Source: Candolleomyces eurysporus
Lineage: Eukaryota > Basidiomycota > Agaricomycetes > Agaricales > Psathyrellaceae
Assembly: GCA_027579435.1 (NCBI GenBank)
Contig: JANBPK010000155.1
Span: 1-14,814, forward strand
Direction of reading: 5' to 3'
Length of the DNA: 14,814 nucleotides
The notes beneath the pieces were generated by a model. It did not search any database and was not told the DNA's origin. It worked only from the letters and a program-made list of their open reading frames with translations. Within the stretch, counting starts at the first letter, position 1, and each line of letters opens with the position of its first letter. A program made the translations under genes and the position numbers. Below, piece by piece: positions 1 to 9,311 of this stretch.

Positions 1-261
1 CTCTCTCTCTAGCTGGGGCCTGGACTCTCTTAGCATAGTTTTTTCCCCAGAGAATTACTGCTGTTTTATTTGTGTTTACTTTGCGTTTGCAATCGACTGG
101 ATTTGTGACTTTTATCTCGCGCGGCGTGATACTAAGTTAAAGGAAAGATCAAAGCTATAAAGAAGTAACCTAGGGTTAACTGTGTGATTATCGAGTACTC
201 CTTGATTACTTGGAATTAGTGTGCACAAGAGAGAGAATCTGTAAATTCTTAATACTCTACA
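1..261 (-). other. Possible terminus of an LTR retroelement (weak)
   Basis: This stretch begins with a CT microsatellite (1-10) and is AT-rich with no coding frame. Read on the minus strand from base 261, it starts TGTAGAGTATTAAG. That resembles the TG-initiated start of many Copia-type LTRs, and the stretch would then run off the left edge of the window. No partner LTR, primer-binding site or polyprotein frame is visible, so this is only a suggestion. Confidence 0.2.
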
Positions 262-1284
262 CTACCCCCCATACTCGCACCCCCGATTTGGTACGGCACG
301 ACTACAAAGGTCTATACATACCGCCCATCTCACACGGCTCGACTTAGAGTTGGTGTAGGTGTTAGGTTGTGTGTTTTAGTAGTCTCGCCGTTCTCGATCA
401 CTTCACCGGTTTGCTGGGCACCACTCCCAAGTCTTTATCACACTGTTGCCCCGACTCTAGGCACTCTGTATCTCTCTGCACTCCTATGTGTTTCTCTTGC
501 CCAAGTTCGGCTTGCAACCCCAATACTTATCTTGAGTTCCAAAGCTGTCCATCAGTCTTCACCCTCATTCTGCATCAGTTCACACATTGGGTCAGTTCTT
601 CAGAAGCCCACAACCAAGTCATTTGTCCTTCCGAATCCAGCAACTGTCATGTTTAATTGACTTAATAGATTTGCCATCACATCCTCAAAGCCACAGAGTG
701 ATATTACACTTTCCATTTAGCGAATGTCAGGGCGAATGTCCCTTGTAGTGTGCAGACTCTCTTTCTACGCCATACCTTGCCAGGTCAGGCGCATAGTCAT
801 AATTCTGAATCATTTCTCTATTCTTTGGATACCTTTGCAGGGCCTTCCAAATACAAAGCACTGCTGCCAAACTGTTGTACTTGGGTCACTGAGCCAGATC
901 CCTGAGAGCTACTAAGTCTGAAGCCAGGAACTGCTTTGACTCTTGGTTTTGCAATGTTCAGAGGACATGCTAAGTTATATTAGTCATAATTGCATCTGAG
1001 TACTTTAATTCAGGAGCACTTCCAAGAAAAGTTCTATTATTTTGTGATTTTTCTGCGGGTTTGCAGGCAAGCGCTGCATCATTGTGAGCTCTGCGAGCAA
1101 CAGGAAGGCGCAAGAAATCCCAACATCCATCACTACATCGGCCAATCTCAACAAGCACCAGTACCGTGCATGGATTTCTTTCAGAATGGAAAGTTCTCAA
1201 TGGATATTGCGTGCTCAGTGAGTAAACAATGCCTACCTCCTTCCGATTCTGCTGACAAGATCATTGGTGCACTGGACGCACCGC
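262..1284. other. Gene-poor stretch, nothing recognised
   Basis: No frame here reads like protein for long. The best candidate is a frame around 1069-1210 that follows an acceptor-like TTTGCAG at 1059-1065. It has no recognisable start, domain or partner exon. No RNA gene was recognised. Confidence 0.4.
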
Positions 1285-1616
1285 ATCATACTTCCACTGG
1301 AAATATGATTGAAATATAGAAAAGCTATGTGATATAATTTCAAAATATTTCTTCCGAAAATATTTTGAATTTTCTGAATGAATAATTTCATTGTACTGAT
1401 CACTGGTAACTATTCTAGAATTATGAAATCCGAAATTTCTGAATATTTCCTCCACCAACGGGCAGGAAGTACTTTGAAAGTATGGAATCCGTCTCAACCT
1501 TCATACTTCCACCCGGAAATATGAATGAAAGTACAGTAAATCTATGATATCTCAGAGATCAAGTTTGTATTTCATATATCCAACTCAACTCTATCATATT
1601 TCTATCTGAAAGTATG
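1285..1616. repeat. AT-rich tract with a family of imperfect hairpins
   Basis: Three near-palindromes share the core CATAYTTYC...GRAARTATG. They lie at 1285-1309 (12-nt arms, one mismatch), 1500-1525 (11-nt arms, one mismatch) and 1595-1616. The first two also match each other as direct copies (CATACTTCCAC..GGAAATATGA). Between them lies a perfect 12-nt inverted repeat, 1339-1350 against 1358-1369, around a 7-nt loop. This looks like decayed foldback or MITE material. No target-site duplication could be assigned. Confidence 0.55.
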
Positions 1617-1765
1617 AATGCACTCACAGAATTCCTATTTCTTTGCGGAACCATGCAAGAACTATGAAAGAACTATGAAATCCTAGACGCCGTATCGGCA
1701 TTCAAGACAGAGCGGTAAATGATTGGTAATACATGGCCCGGGCTCTTCAGGCCGACAAAGGGGAC

Positions 1766-2004
1766 AACGCGACGGCAGTCGTGAGAAATGTGACATCACC
1801 TTCCAAAATGCGACAATGTCCCCGACACATTGCGACACTGCCCGTGAGAAATGTGGCATTGTCCACCCAAAATGCGACAATATCCGCTCGAAATGCGACA
1901 ATGTCCCCACGAAATGCGACACCAGCCTCTCGAAATGCGACACCGGCTCCTCGAAATACGACATCGGCCGCTCGAAATGCGACATCTATCCCGACGAATG
2001 CAAC
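1766..2004. repeat. Degenerate 21-bp tandem array (minisatellite)
   Basis: The motif AAATGCGACA recurs every 21 bases. Copies of its AATGCGAC part start at 1871, 1892, 1913, 1934, 1955, 1976 and (as AATGCAAC) 1997. Further copies are centred near 1769, 1790, 1810, 1832 and 1853, where spacing slips by one base twice. That makes about 12 units. Because 21 is a multiple of three, several frames on both strands stay open, so the long frames across the array are a by-product of the repeat. Stray AACGCGA(C) motifs at 2111, 2147 and 2168 may be outlying copies. Confidence 0.85.
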
Positions 2005-2316
2005 GTCAATATCCATGTGTCATTGAGCGCCTCTAAACCCAACCTGACCTCATGCTCCACACTAATTGCTCCCTAGCCCATGGATTTCCTTTGATAGAAC
2101 AAGAACCAGGAACGCGACAGTACCGCATCGACGCCACAGATGGTTGAACGCGACTAAGGACTTCAGGAACGCGATGACGCCTCACTGACGCCACAGGGCA
2201 GTTACCATGTGGGCGGCGAATACAACGCTGCAGAGACTCAGCCATCCTTTGTTCCACCGACATACAAGAGCGTGCGGCCTTCTATCACACTTCCAAACTT
2301 CCTACCTCCCCTTCCA

Positions 2317-2380
2317 TAGCGACACTCCCTTTCGTAGCGAAACCCCTCTCATAGTGAAACCCCTCTCATAGCAAAAACCC
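2317..2380. repeat. Four tandem copies of a 17-18 bp unit upstream of the NPL gene
   Basis: Units of the form TAGCGAAACCCCTCTCA start at 2317, 2335, 2352 and 2369; the last is partial. They end 11 bases before the start codon at 2392, so they lie in the leader or core promoter of that gene. A regulatory role is possible but not shown. Confidence 0.75.
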
Positions 2381-2391
2381 ACTGGCCAAAG

Positions 2392-3376
2392 ATGGCTCCC
2401 CTCCCAGCAGATACCTGGTACATCTCACGTCTTCCCAACATTATCGTACTAACTGCAATCAGGCTGTACACCCTTCCCCCAGGCGATACCATCGAGCTGG
2501 AGCTGCCTAGGATTCTCATACTGAAGAATGCAGCGTTGCAGGCAAAGGTGCAAGACGCTGATGACCGCACATCGCTAGAGCTGTCGTACACGCCCTCTGG
2601 AACAGATATCCCGAAATCCACAATTCTGACGACATTCTTCAAGAATAGGGTCAGTTGTACCCTCATTATAGATCAGTCTGCCCCATTGCTGACTTTTATA
2701 TCAGACGGACAGCGTCAAGCTCAACCAGACCCTGCACCCAGGACGGAGCTACTGCCTCACGGTGATTGGAAAAAAGTACGATCCTCACGCTATGTCTTGC
2801 ATTCACTTCCGTCTCATATTTTTTATAATATAATCAGCGCCGTTGATGTCTGTGGAGATCTCCCAGAGTACGACCCGGAGGCATCGCGCCAACGTGAGCT
2901 CGAAATCAGTCTTGCGACGACTAGTCTGATCGACCCCGCCCCAAAGAATTCGAACACGGCCCCGACCAAGCCCAAACCAACACCGAGGACCTCAGGAAAG
3001 GCTGCCAAGGCCGTCGAAGAGCCTTCGCTGGTTGCAAAAGTCGAAAAACCAAAGAAGACTGGAGGTGTGTGATCACTGCAGACTAGGAAACAGGCGCATT
3101 AATGATGACGATATCACTCAAGGCGCTCAAGGTCGGCAAACACTTGCGAAGACGGAGAGTACAGGCTCGGTTACCCGAGCACGGGCTAAATCCGCTGCGA
3201 AGGCGAAACCAAGCTCTGATGCAACCGATGGCACTGCGAACGAAGGAGAGCTTGGGGCGAAAAGAGCTGGGTCGTCCACTGAAGCTGCTGCCAAGAAGAG
3301 GAAGCTTGAAACCCCTGTTGAAGAGAACGCCGCCGCGAGCAAGCAAGGGGGTGTTCGTACCAAGGTTACAGTTTAG
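2392..3376 (+). CDS. Nucleoplasmin-like (NPL) domain protein with lysine-rich tail
   Basis: Five exons by eye: 2392-2417, 2463-2649, 2705-2775, 2838-3064 and 3123-3376, giving 254 aa. All introns are GT..AG. The first (45 bp) has a perfect TACTAAC branch site and is in phase, so it is easily missed. Residues 5-105 follow the NPL fold of FKBP39/Fpr4-type proteins: W9, then LPPGD, LKNAALQ, RTSLELSY and VIGKN (91-95). Family members bind histones in the nucleus. The tail is rich in K, A and P and carries AAKKRKLE, a likely nuclear localisation signal. Fungal relatives normally end in an FKBP prolyl-isomerase domain, and none is present here. The role is therefore probably histone chaperone-like, inferred from the fold only. 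The long acidic tracts typical of the family are also missing. The start context AAAGATGGCT is good. Confidence 0.72.
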
Positions 3377-3533
3377 AGCAGTTTCTACCGCGTCATTCAA
3401 TTAATTCTGCTGTCTACGACTTGCACATTATGCTGTACCGTACATTGATGTATCACGAATCAGCTGTCAGATTTATTCACATCTAACGAAGTTTGGACGT
3501 TAGCATTCATCAAACGGCGCAATGATCATGAGC
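3377..3533. other. Short convergent intergenic gap
   Basis: These 157 bp separate the stop codons of the NPL gene and the transposase gene. No CACTA or TAGTG terminus, clear inverted repeat or poly(A) motif stands out. Confidence 0.5.
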
Positions 3534-6500
3534 TCAAAGGCTGACCTTGTTCAGTGGTAACGCCAATAAACACTCCCCCTCGATTCCTTCCACCTCTAAC
3601 ACACACCAAGCAAAATGACATCGAATGTGACTCACATCCACCAGGACGGCAGAAGAGGCCCATCGATTTCGGAATAAACACCCGCCAATGACAGGATAGG
3701 AGCGCCAGTGATCACGGACCGTGTCTTCTGGGCGGAGATCTTCGAATGGTTGTATCAGAGCCCAGGTTTGCTTTGCCGGACCGCCAACAACTGCATGCGA
3801 GAAGATACCAAGGATCGAACCAACTTCCCATCCAGCCTTCTCTCCCTGCCGGAAAACGACGCGACTGTCATCCACGGAGGTGTGCAGGGTTGTAAATCGA
3901 TGACCGAAGCGATGAATCGCTGTACGGCGAACGACGTGACGAGAATAAACTTGGTTTTCTGGGTGGTGTTTGGCCATCCACTCCCTAAGCATGGCGAAGT
4001 CCTCGTCAGCTAGGACAGAGAAATCCTTGGACTGCCAAATAGCCTTCTCGTCGACTTTCCCAAACAGTTGCTGATCAGAAAAAACATCGGACAAGCGGGT
4101 GCCACGCAAATCCGAGGCGTAGTTATCCTCGTATATGTCGACGAGCTGGTGTAAGGCCTCCGGAAGGTCCTCCTTGTTGTAGAGTACTTTGAGGTTCTGC
4201 GTGCAACAGAACTTGGTAAACATTGTCTTCTCAATGTCACCTGCAATATGATGCGAATATAAGCAAAGCAGGATAAATGGGGGTGGAAGTCGTGGAAATC
4301 GCACCAAATCTCTCATTTGTTGGGAAGTTTTGCAAGACATAATTGAACCTCTCGAAAGCGAAACAGCGCCAAGCGTGAACAGGCCCAAACATGCGGAGTT
4401 GACGACCAAAATGAAGTACCAGATGTTGGTAAGGGGTAAGGCTTGTCCCAGGGTATAACTCGAGAAGAGTTTCGATGTATCGGCGAATGTGGACTTCGTA
4501 TTGTTCGATCCTCGATTCGGATACTGTATACATGGTCGCGAGTTTGACTGCCGAGACGAGATGCATGAAATTGTCCAGACGGCGTTTTTCAGTAGACCCG
4601 TCAGGAGCCGCACCCCACAAGCGGGTAAGGGTGATTGGTAGGTTCTGCATGCAAAAGGTCTTCCATTGGTCAGCGGTAAATTTTCCCCATTTCTTTTCAC
4701 CAGGGTTCGACGGTGCCCGTGCTACCCAAGTCGGCTGACCAAGACGCGCCATATCTTTCCTGATCTCTGCAAGAGTGGTTCTGCCTAGAACCCTCGTCTT
4801 CTTCATTGCGACGGACAAGAGACGACCATCACTACCAGTGAGTCCATCCTCAAAACGCTGCACATGTTGGATAAGATATATGAGATGAATATTTTGAATG
4901 AGAAGGTGCACCTTTTTCTCCAAGCGACTGATCAACTCGGGATTCTTGAATTGTTGCGTTTCCTCTTCTGATAAATACGAAGATGGAAGCACCTTGCTCC
5001 GGAAAAGAAGGAGGAGATCGCCTCGAACTAGTTTGCGGAGTCTAGTCTTGCTGGCCGAAAGCCAGAATGTCTCGATCGCCTCGGCGTTTGGCAAGACAGC
5101 ACTCTCTTGCTCTCCAGGGGTCGGGACAGCAGCTACGGTAATATTAGCATCTTCCGCTGAGCCGAGATGGACGCCCTCCGCGGTAAACCACTTCTGTTGA
5201 ACGCGCTACAAAAGGTTTGTCAGCCCCTGAAGATAAGAAAGGAAACGACGAATTGAAGGAATGAGCACTCACATATTCAAGGAGGCCATCGAGAAGTACA
5301 GCCTTGTTTCGATTGAAGGGCAGAGAGGTCTGACGACAGAGTTCGCGGAGAACATTGCGAGATAAACCAGTGAGCATCTCGCGGGTGCCATGTCGAAGGA
5401 TTTGGTCTGCTGTTTTCATTTCGTTCTCTGTTGGCTGATTGGATCTGACGTCAAACGTGACGCCTTCACCGTCCTCGAAATTGATATCCATCCCCCACAC
5501 AGACTGACAGTGATGCTGAAAGAGACGCAGATAGAAGGCATGCATTGAGTCGATGACGGTGAATTGGATCGGATCCCAGTATGGTAGCCGCAAGAGCTCA
5601 GACCACCGAACGCCGTACTGTTTCGTGATTTTCTCCCGTTCCGTTGTCGACTTCGCCTCTTTCCACTGAGTGGCTGCATAGAGGTGGCCCCTCCGTGTCC
5701 TTGGATTCCATTCCCTCTTCACCGAATCGTTGATCTGATCTAATGTGCAATCGCATTCGGAACAGAAATTTCGGGAGCGATAGTGCGCAAAACCGCTCAT
5801 CTGACGAGCGGCCGGTAGATCGCAGACAAGAGGGCCCAGGGCGCATCGAACACGACGACCGCTAGGATGGCTTACCGTTCGTGTCAGGTAAACACCGTGT
5901 TCCCATAGTTCGAGAAGATCATCCACGAGTGGTTGCAGGAAAAAGTTGATTTCATCATTGGACGGCCCATGGGGCCCGGGAACGATACCGACAAGGAACA
6001 TGTTTTCGAGTTCCAGTCGGATCGATGGGGGAAGGTTCAGGCAGACCATATAGATAGCGCCTACTGACACCTTCTTTCCAGCCTCTCGGTTGCCCCAAGG
6101 ATTGAACCCATCCATGTTGAGGCTGAATACCAATCGACTCTCGCTTTTCCTTCCTTTCACGAAGGGTTTTCCGTCTGGACCCTTGAGCTGGGCCAAGCCT
6201 GGACCATCCCAAATGTCTCGCATCCCTTCCCCGTCGTTCCCAGGTGCCACTGGATCACGATCCAAATATTCCGCCAAGTCGGGGCGAGAGAATAGACGAG
6301 CGAGGTATTCCTTCATAGGCTGGTAGAGATATTGGCGGACAGGGACTGTGATTTCGCCTCCGCTCCTGGACTTGCGCGTCTTGGTGAGGGGTGTCCCGCA
6401 CGGTTCGTCGTCGATGACGCGCTGGCAGAACTCGGGGTAATCGGATGGTGGTGTACCCCGATCCACGTAGTGGACCCAGGAGCAATCGGGGCACGTCAAC

Positions 6501-7643
6501 AGAGCTTTGAACCGAGGTTGGACATCGAGAATCTTGACGACAGTACGAATATCGGTATGGATGGCCTTGGGGATCGAGACTGCATGTAGACTTGTCGATT
6601 GGAGAAGGAGGAGTCCAAAAACAAGTCGAAGAGTACGTAAAGTGAACGAGCAGTCATCCTGGGACAGGCCGGAGAGGAGATGTAGAGTTGCGACCAAGAG
6701 GTAAATGGCGAGAACTGAACTGGGTAAGGTGCGAATAGGATCAAAAAAAATATTCCACTAAAAGCTATAATGTCAGCTACTACAATATGGAAGATGATAA
6801 TGAGAACGTACTGGTATCAAAGACGTTGGCCTCTTGCAGTGTCTGACGCTGTCGGCGCCATTCATGGAGAAGGAGGTCTCGAAGTGCTCCTTGTTGCTCT
6901 TCGACCCGTCTGAGAGTGAGTTGTGCTTGAAGTCGGACTGATACATGATGGTAAGTGATATGTTGTCGAGCGAAAATCTTGGTCTGGGCGAGAAGTCGCT
7001 GATAGTCGATCACGACCGCGTTTGAAGGTGCCATGCTTGTTAATGAGCACAATTCGTCTACCTCGCTCGCGTCTAGCTTTGACGTTTTGATGGGGTGGTC
7101 GCGAGATGGAGGCCGTTCGAAATGCATAACTCTTTCCCCAAAGACAAGCCGCGCTTCCTGAAGTTGAGAGCACATATCCTTCAGTTCTTTAGCAAGCGAT
7201 TCCGGCTCATCCTCCTGAAGAGGGCGTGAGGGACCAGTACTCAAAGCCCTGTGAGACTGGATACTTGCGGAAGGTGTAGAGCGCTCCCATTGGAATGGCT
7301 GTGAGATTGGCGGGGGCGAGGGTGGGGCCGTGGACGTGAACGTGGATGTCGATGTGGGCTGGTGAGATGTTTGTGGGCCAGGGTCGGGTGGGAGCGAGGA
7401 GAAGAGGATATTTGCTACGACTCGTGACCTCTGCAGCTTTTGGTGCCTTTCGAACTCTCCATGTGAGATCCACCGCCCTTGCGACTCCCCACTGGTTGGT
7501 AAACCAGTCGTCGGATGTGTTCCTGGGTGGAGTACACAATCCGAGCACTGGCAAAGGAACAGGCCATTGGGCGTTGATTCAGCTGATGTTCTCGTCTTGG
7601 ATTGGAATGTGGCTTTGAGAGGTACTCTGCGTACATTTTCCAT
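3534..7643 (-). CDS. Tnp2-type (CACTA/EnSpm) DNA transposase
   Basis: Four exons (7643-6812, 6714-5273, 5205-4305, 4240-3534) splice to 1293 aa with matching phases and no internal stop. The N terminus has a zinc-finger-like C31-x-C33-xx-C36 ... H61-x5-H67. A P/S/T-rich linker leads to a helical region (about 175-275) and a second Cys cluster (C352, C355, C374, C383). The catalytic core reads FSLNMDGFNPWGN (D479), CDLPAARQMSGF (D576), CSEC (595-598) and IDSMHAFYLRLFQHH (D666), the signature of basidiomycete Tnp2 proteins. Later come FERFNYVLQNFPTNERFGDI, joined exactly across intron 3, and a C-terminal CHFAWCVLEVEG block ending in LPLNKVSL. The enzyme would cut and paste a CACTA-like element. 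Introns 2 (67 bp) and 3 (64 bp) are textbook. Intron 1 (97 bp) needs a downstream TTCAG acceptor to keep frame. No terminal inverted repeats were found. Family assignment is firm; which aspartates are catalytic is inferred. Confidence 0.93.
3534..7643. mobile_element. CACTA/EnSpm-like transposon, limits unknown
   Basis: The complete transposase gene marks a DNA transposon. The flanks up to the neighbouring genes (3377-3533 and 7644-7828) contain no CACTA or TAGTG and no obvious matching inverted repeat. The coordinates given are therefore only those of the coding region. The element may have atypical ends or lost ends, or it may be larger and include neighbouring genes. Confidence 0.6.
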
Positions 7644-7828
7644 GAGATGTATTCAAGGTATTTGGAGGCCAGTGCCAAGTGAAAAGGTAAGGAAGGCAAG
7701 AGTGAGAATAGCCACCGTCGGCGGGTCGCGCATCATTACATGCTACACAGCACACGTGATCCCAATCTGATCAAAGCCCTCTATATTCCTTTCACCGCTG
7801 TCGGCGCTTCTCACCCAGTCCTCTACCC
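7644..7828. promoter_or_regulatory. Divergent promoter between transposase and Brr6/Brl1-like gene
   Basis: These 185 bp separate two start codons that point away from each other. A palindromic E-box CACGTG lies at 7753-7758, a candidate bHLH site. No TATA box is clear. The transposon end would have to lie here if the right-hand gene is host DNA. Confidence 0.4.
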
Positions 7829-8596
7829 ATGCCTCTCCGGTGGCCTTTAGAAAGATCATCCAGCAACCTCGGGCATGTTGTGCCACAACACGCTCCGCCA
7901 ATACGTAGATTGACTTGGAACCTTCATGCGACGAAGAAGCCCGGATGGCAATGGAACCATCCGGGGTTCGGAACCAGGTTGGCGCACTCGCTATCGATTA
8001 GCGGTTGGCGCAGGTGAGTCGCACGATCTACTACCTACTTCTACCTGTCTGTTTAAATACCTCTCCTAGCACGATTAACGCTTCCCTGCATACATTACTT
8101 GCTGTCCTCTTTGTTTACTACATCTTTGTGATAATCGCCATCGTCAAACATGACATTCGGATGGTTGAGCTTGACTTCAAAGAGAGTACGTCACCCTTCT
8201 GATACAAGTATACCAGCTTCCTTGAACACTTCTTACTCCATATCTTAGAGAATTCCTTTCAGATTTCGCTTTGCAAAGACCATTATCTGGTTAACCACTG
8301 TGGAACCCCACTCCAGCCACCTGCTCTCGTTGAACAATGTAACCGATGGGGTTTCTGTATGATTCAAAACCCGGACCACCTGAATACCGTGTCCCTGTTC
8401 GCTGAGTATGTCGCTGACCTCATCAATGCCTTTGTTCATCGGATGACGGTTCGTTCAATGGTGAGTGGTTAAGTTTCTGATCTCCATTGTCCGTGCATTG
8501 ATGTCAGTCTAGTGTTTCGTCGTGGCATCATTCACTGCAAGCATTCCTGTCCACTACTTTTGGGTGGACAAGCTGCTCTCATTCTTCCATCTGTAA
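7829..8596 (+). CDS. Brr6/Brl1-like nuclear envelope protein
   Basis: Four exons (7829-8013, 8070-8185, 8249-8460, 8513-8596) give 198 aa. Introns are 56, 63 and 52 bp with GTGAGT, GTACGT and GTGAGT donors. A membrane segment (about 68-87, LHTLLAVLFVYYIFVIIAIV) precedes the Brr6/Brl1 cysteine domain: C109-x8-C118-x12-C131-x5-C137, with YLVNHC, PPALVEQC, RWGFCM and AEYVADLINAFV around it. A second hydrophobic stretch (172-198) closes the protein, which fits the two-pass topology with the cysteine loop in the perinuclear space. Members (yeast Brr6, Brl1) help nuclear pore assembly and nuclear-envelope lipid balance. The last intron uses TCTAG at 8512; the nearer CAG at 8507 would give a non-hydrophobic tail. 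The N-terminal tail is short for the family, so either an upstream exon was missed or this is a compact paralogue. Confidence 0.87.
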
Positions 8597-8662
8597 TCCA
8601 TTGTCTCCCAGTGGCGGCGTGGCGGTCCCTGTGGGCTTGTGGCTGCATGCATGTCCGTAGTG

Positions 8663-8672
8663 TATATATAAA
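8663..8672 (+). promoter_or_regulatory. TATA box of the downstream gene
   Basis: TATATATAAA lies about 100 bases before the ATG at 8771. It is followed by a pyrimidine-rich leader, an arrangement usual for fungal core promoters. Confidence 0.6.
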
Positions 8673-8770
8673 GGCCTCTTTTGCCCCCGTTATATTTTAT
8701 CCTGTTATCCCCTGCATCTCCTTGTTTATCATCGCCCACGCCCCCTTTCATCATAGCCAGCGCACCAAGG

Positions 8771-9273
8771 ATGTCGCCGAATTCCGCCTCTAACTCTCAA
8801 CCAACTGACATCGAGGTTGACATTGGTGCCGACCTGTTCCTTCTACCCAGCACCAATGGAAGGAAGGACGGTGGCTGGAAAGTCTTGCTTGCTAAAACAT
8901 CAACCCGAAGGGTTCCCTCTGAGGTCCTTTTCGAAACGGCTCCATCTCAACCAACCGACATCGAGGTTGATCTTGGTGACGACCTGTTCATTCCACCCGG
9001 CACCAATGAAAGGAAGGAAGGTGGCTGGAAAGTCTTACTTGCTAAAACACCGACTCGAAGGGCTCCCCCTGAGGCCTTCTCCGAAACGGCCTCAGAAAAT
9101 GCTCCNNGCAGGGAAACTCTCTAAACTCTGGGAAAGATCAGAAGATATCGGTGTCGGAAAATCCGCCACAGCAGCGAAACAAGGAAGTAAATGATGAAGA
9201 TTTTGTCTTGATTTTAGCGAGCGAGGCTGAAACTGGGTCAAGGGATTCAGACGAAGAATACATATTTATATAA
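8771..9273 (+). CDS. Unrecognised protein with two 50-residue direct repeats; frame broken by two N bases
   Basis: The ATG follows a TATA box. Codons 9-58 and 59-108 are a tandem duplication: the 150-bp units at 8795-8944 and 8945-9094 match at about 129 of 150 positions. Each reads SQPTDIEVD.G.DLF..P.TN.RK.GGWKVLLAKT.TRR.P.E. Two ambiguous bases (9106-9107) then put the reading into a frame that stops at 9124. If zero or three bases stood there instead, the frame would run on to the stop at 9271-9273. That tail reads like protein: a polar stretch, then EVNDEDFVLILASEAETGS and DSDEEYIFI. The break is therefore most likely an assembly artefact, and the true product is about 166-167 aa. No domain is recognised. 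It converges on the next gene with a 38-bp gap. Confidence 0.62.
8795..9094 (+). repeat. 150-bp direct tandem duplication inside a gene
   Basis: Two adjacent 150-bp copies are in the same reading phase. Many differences fall in third codon positions or give similar residues, which suggests the duplicate has been kept under protein-level selection. Confidence 0.9.
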
Positions 9274-9311
9274 ACCACCTATCGCATTGCGTACTAGTCT
9301 ACAACATGGGT

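Noticed and set aside
990..1319. Possible exon with HCELCEQQEGARNP
   Set aside because: It has no ATG, recognisable domain or partner exons, and two frames look equally plausible. The evidence is too weak for a gene call.
1766..2004. CRISPR-like array
   Set aside because: The unit is only 21 bp with a drifting, non-unique spacer part, and the DNA is eukaryotic. It is a minisatellite.
1683..2076. Long open frames on both strands across the 21-bp array
   Set aside because: A repeat of period 21 keeps frames open automatically. The translations are monotone, and the plus-strand frame at 1723 starts with TTG rather than ATG.
3534..3645. Extra intron near the transposase C terminus (GTGAGT..GTTAG)
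   Set aside because: Reading through gives the family-typical CHFAWCVLEVEG...LPLNK ending, and the putative intron would remove it.
2060..8514. CACTA at 2060 and TAGTG at 8510 as transposon ends
   Set aside because: Beyond the five bases the ends do not match as inverted repeats, and the right one falls at a splice junction inside the Brr6/Brl1-like gene.
8508..8658. Alternative last exon of the Brr6/Brl1-like gene using the CAG at 8507
   Set aside because: It would replace the expected second hydrophobic segment with a polar tail. The acceptor five bases later gives the family-like ending.
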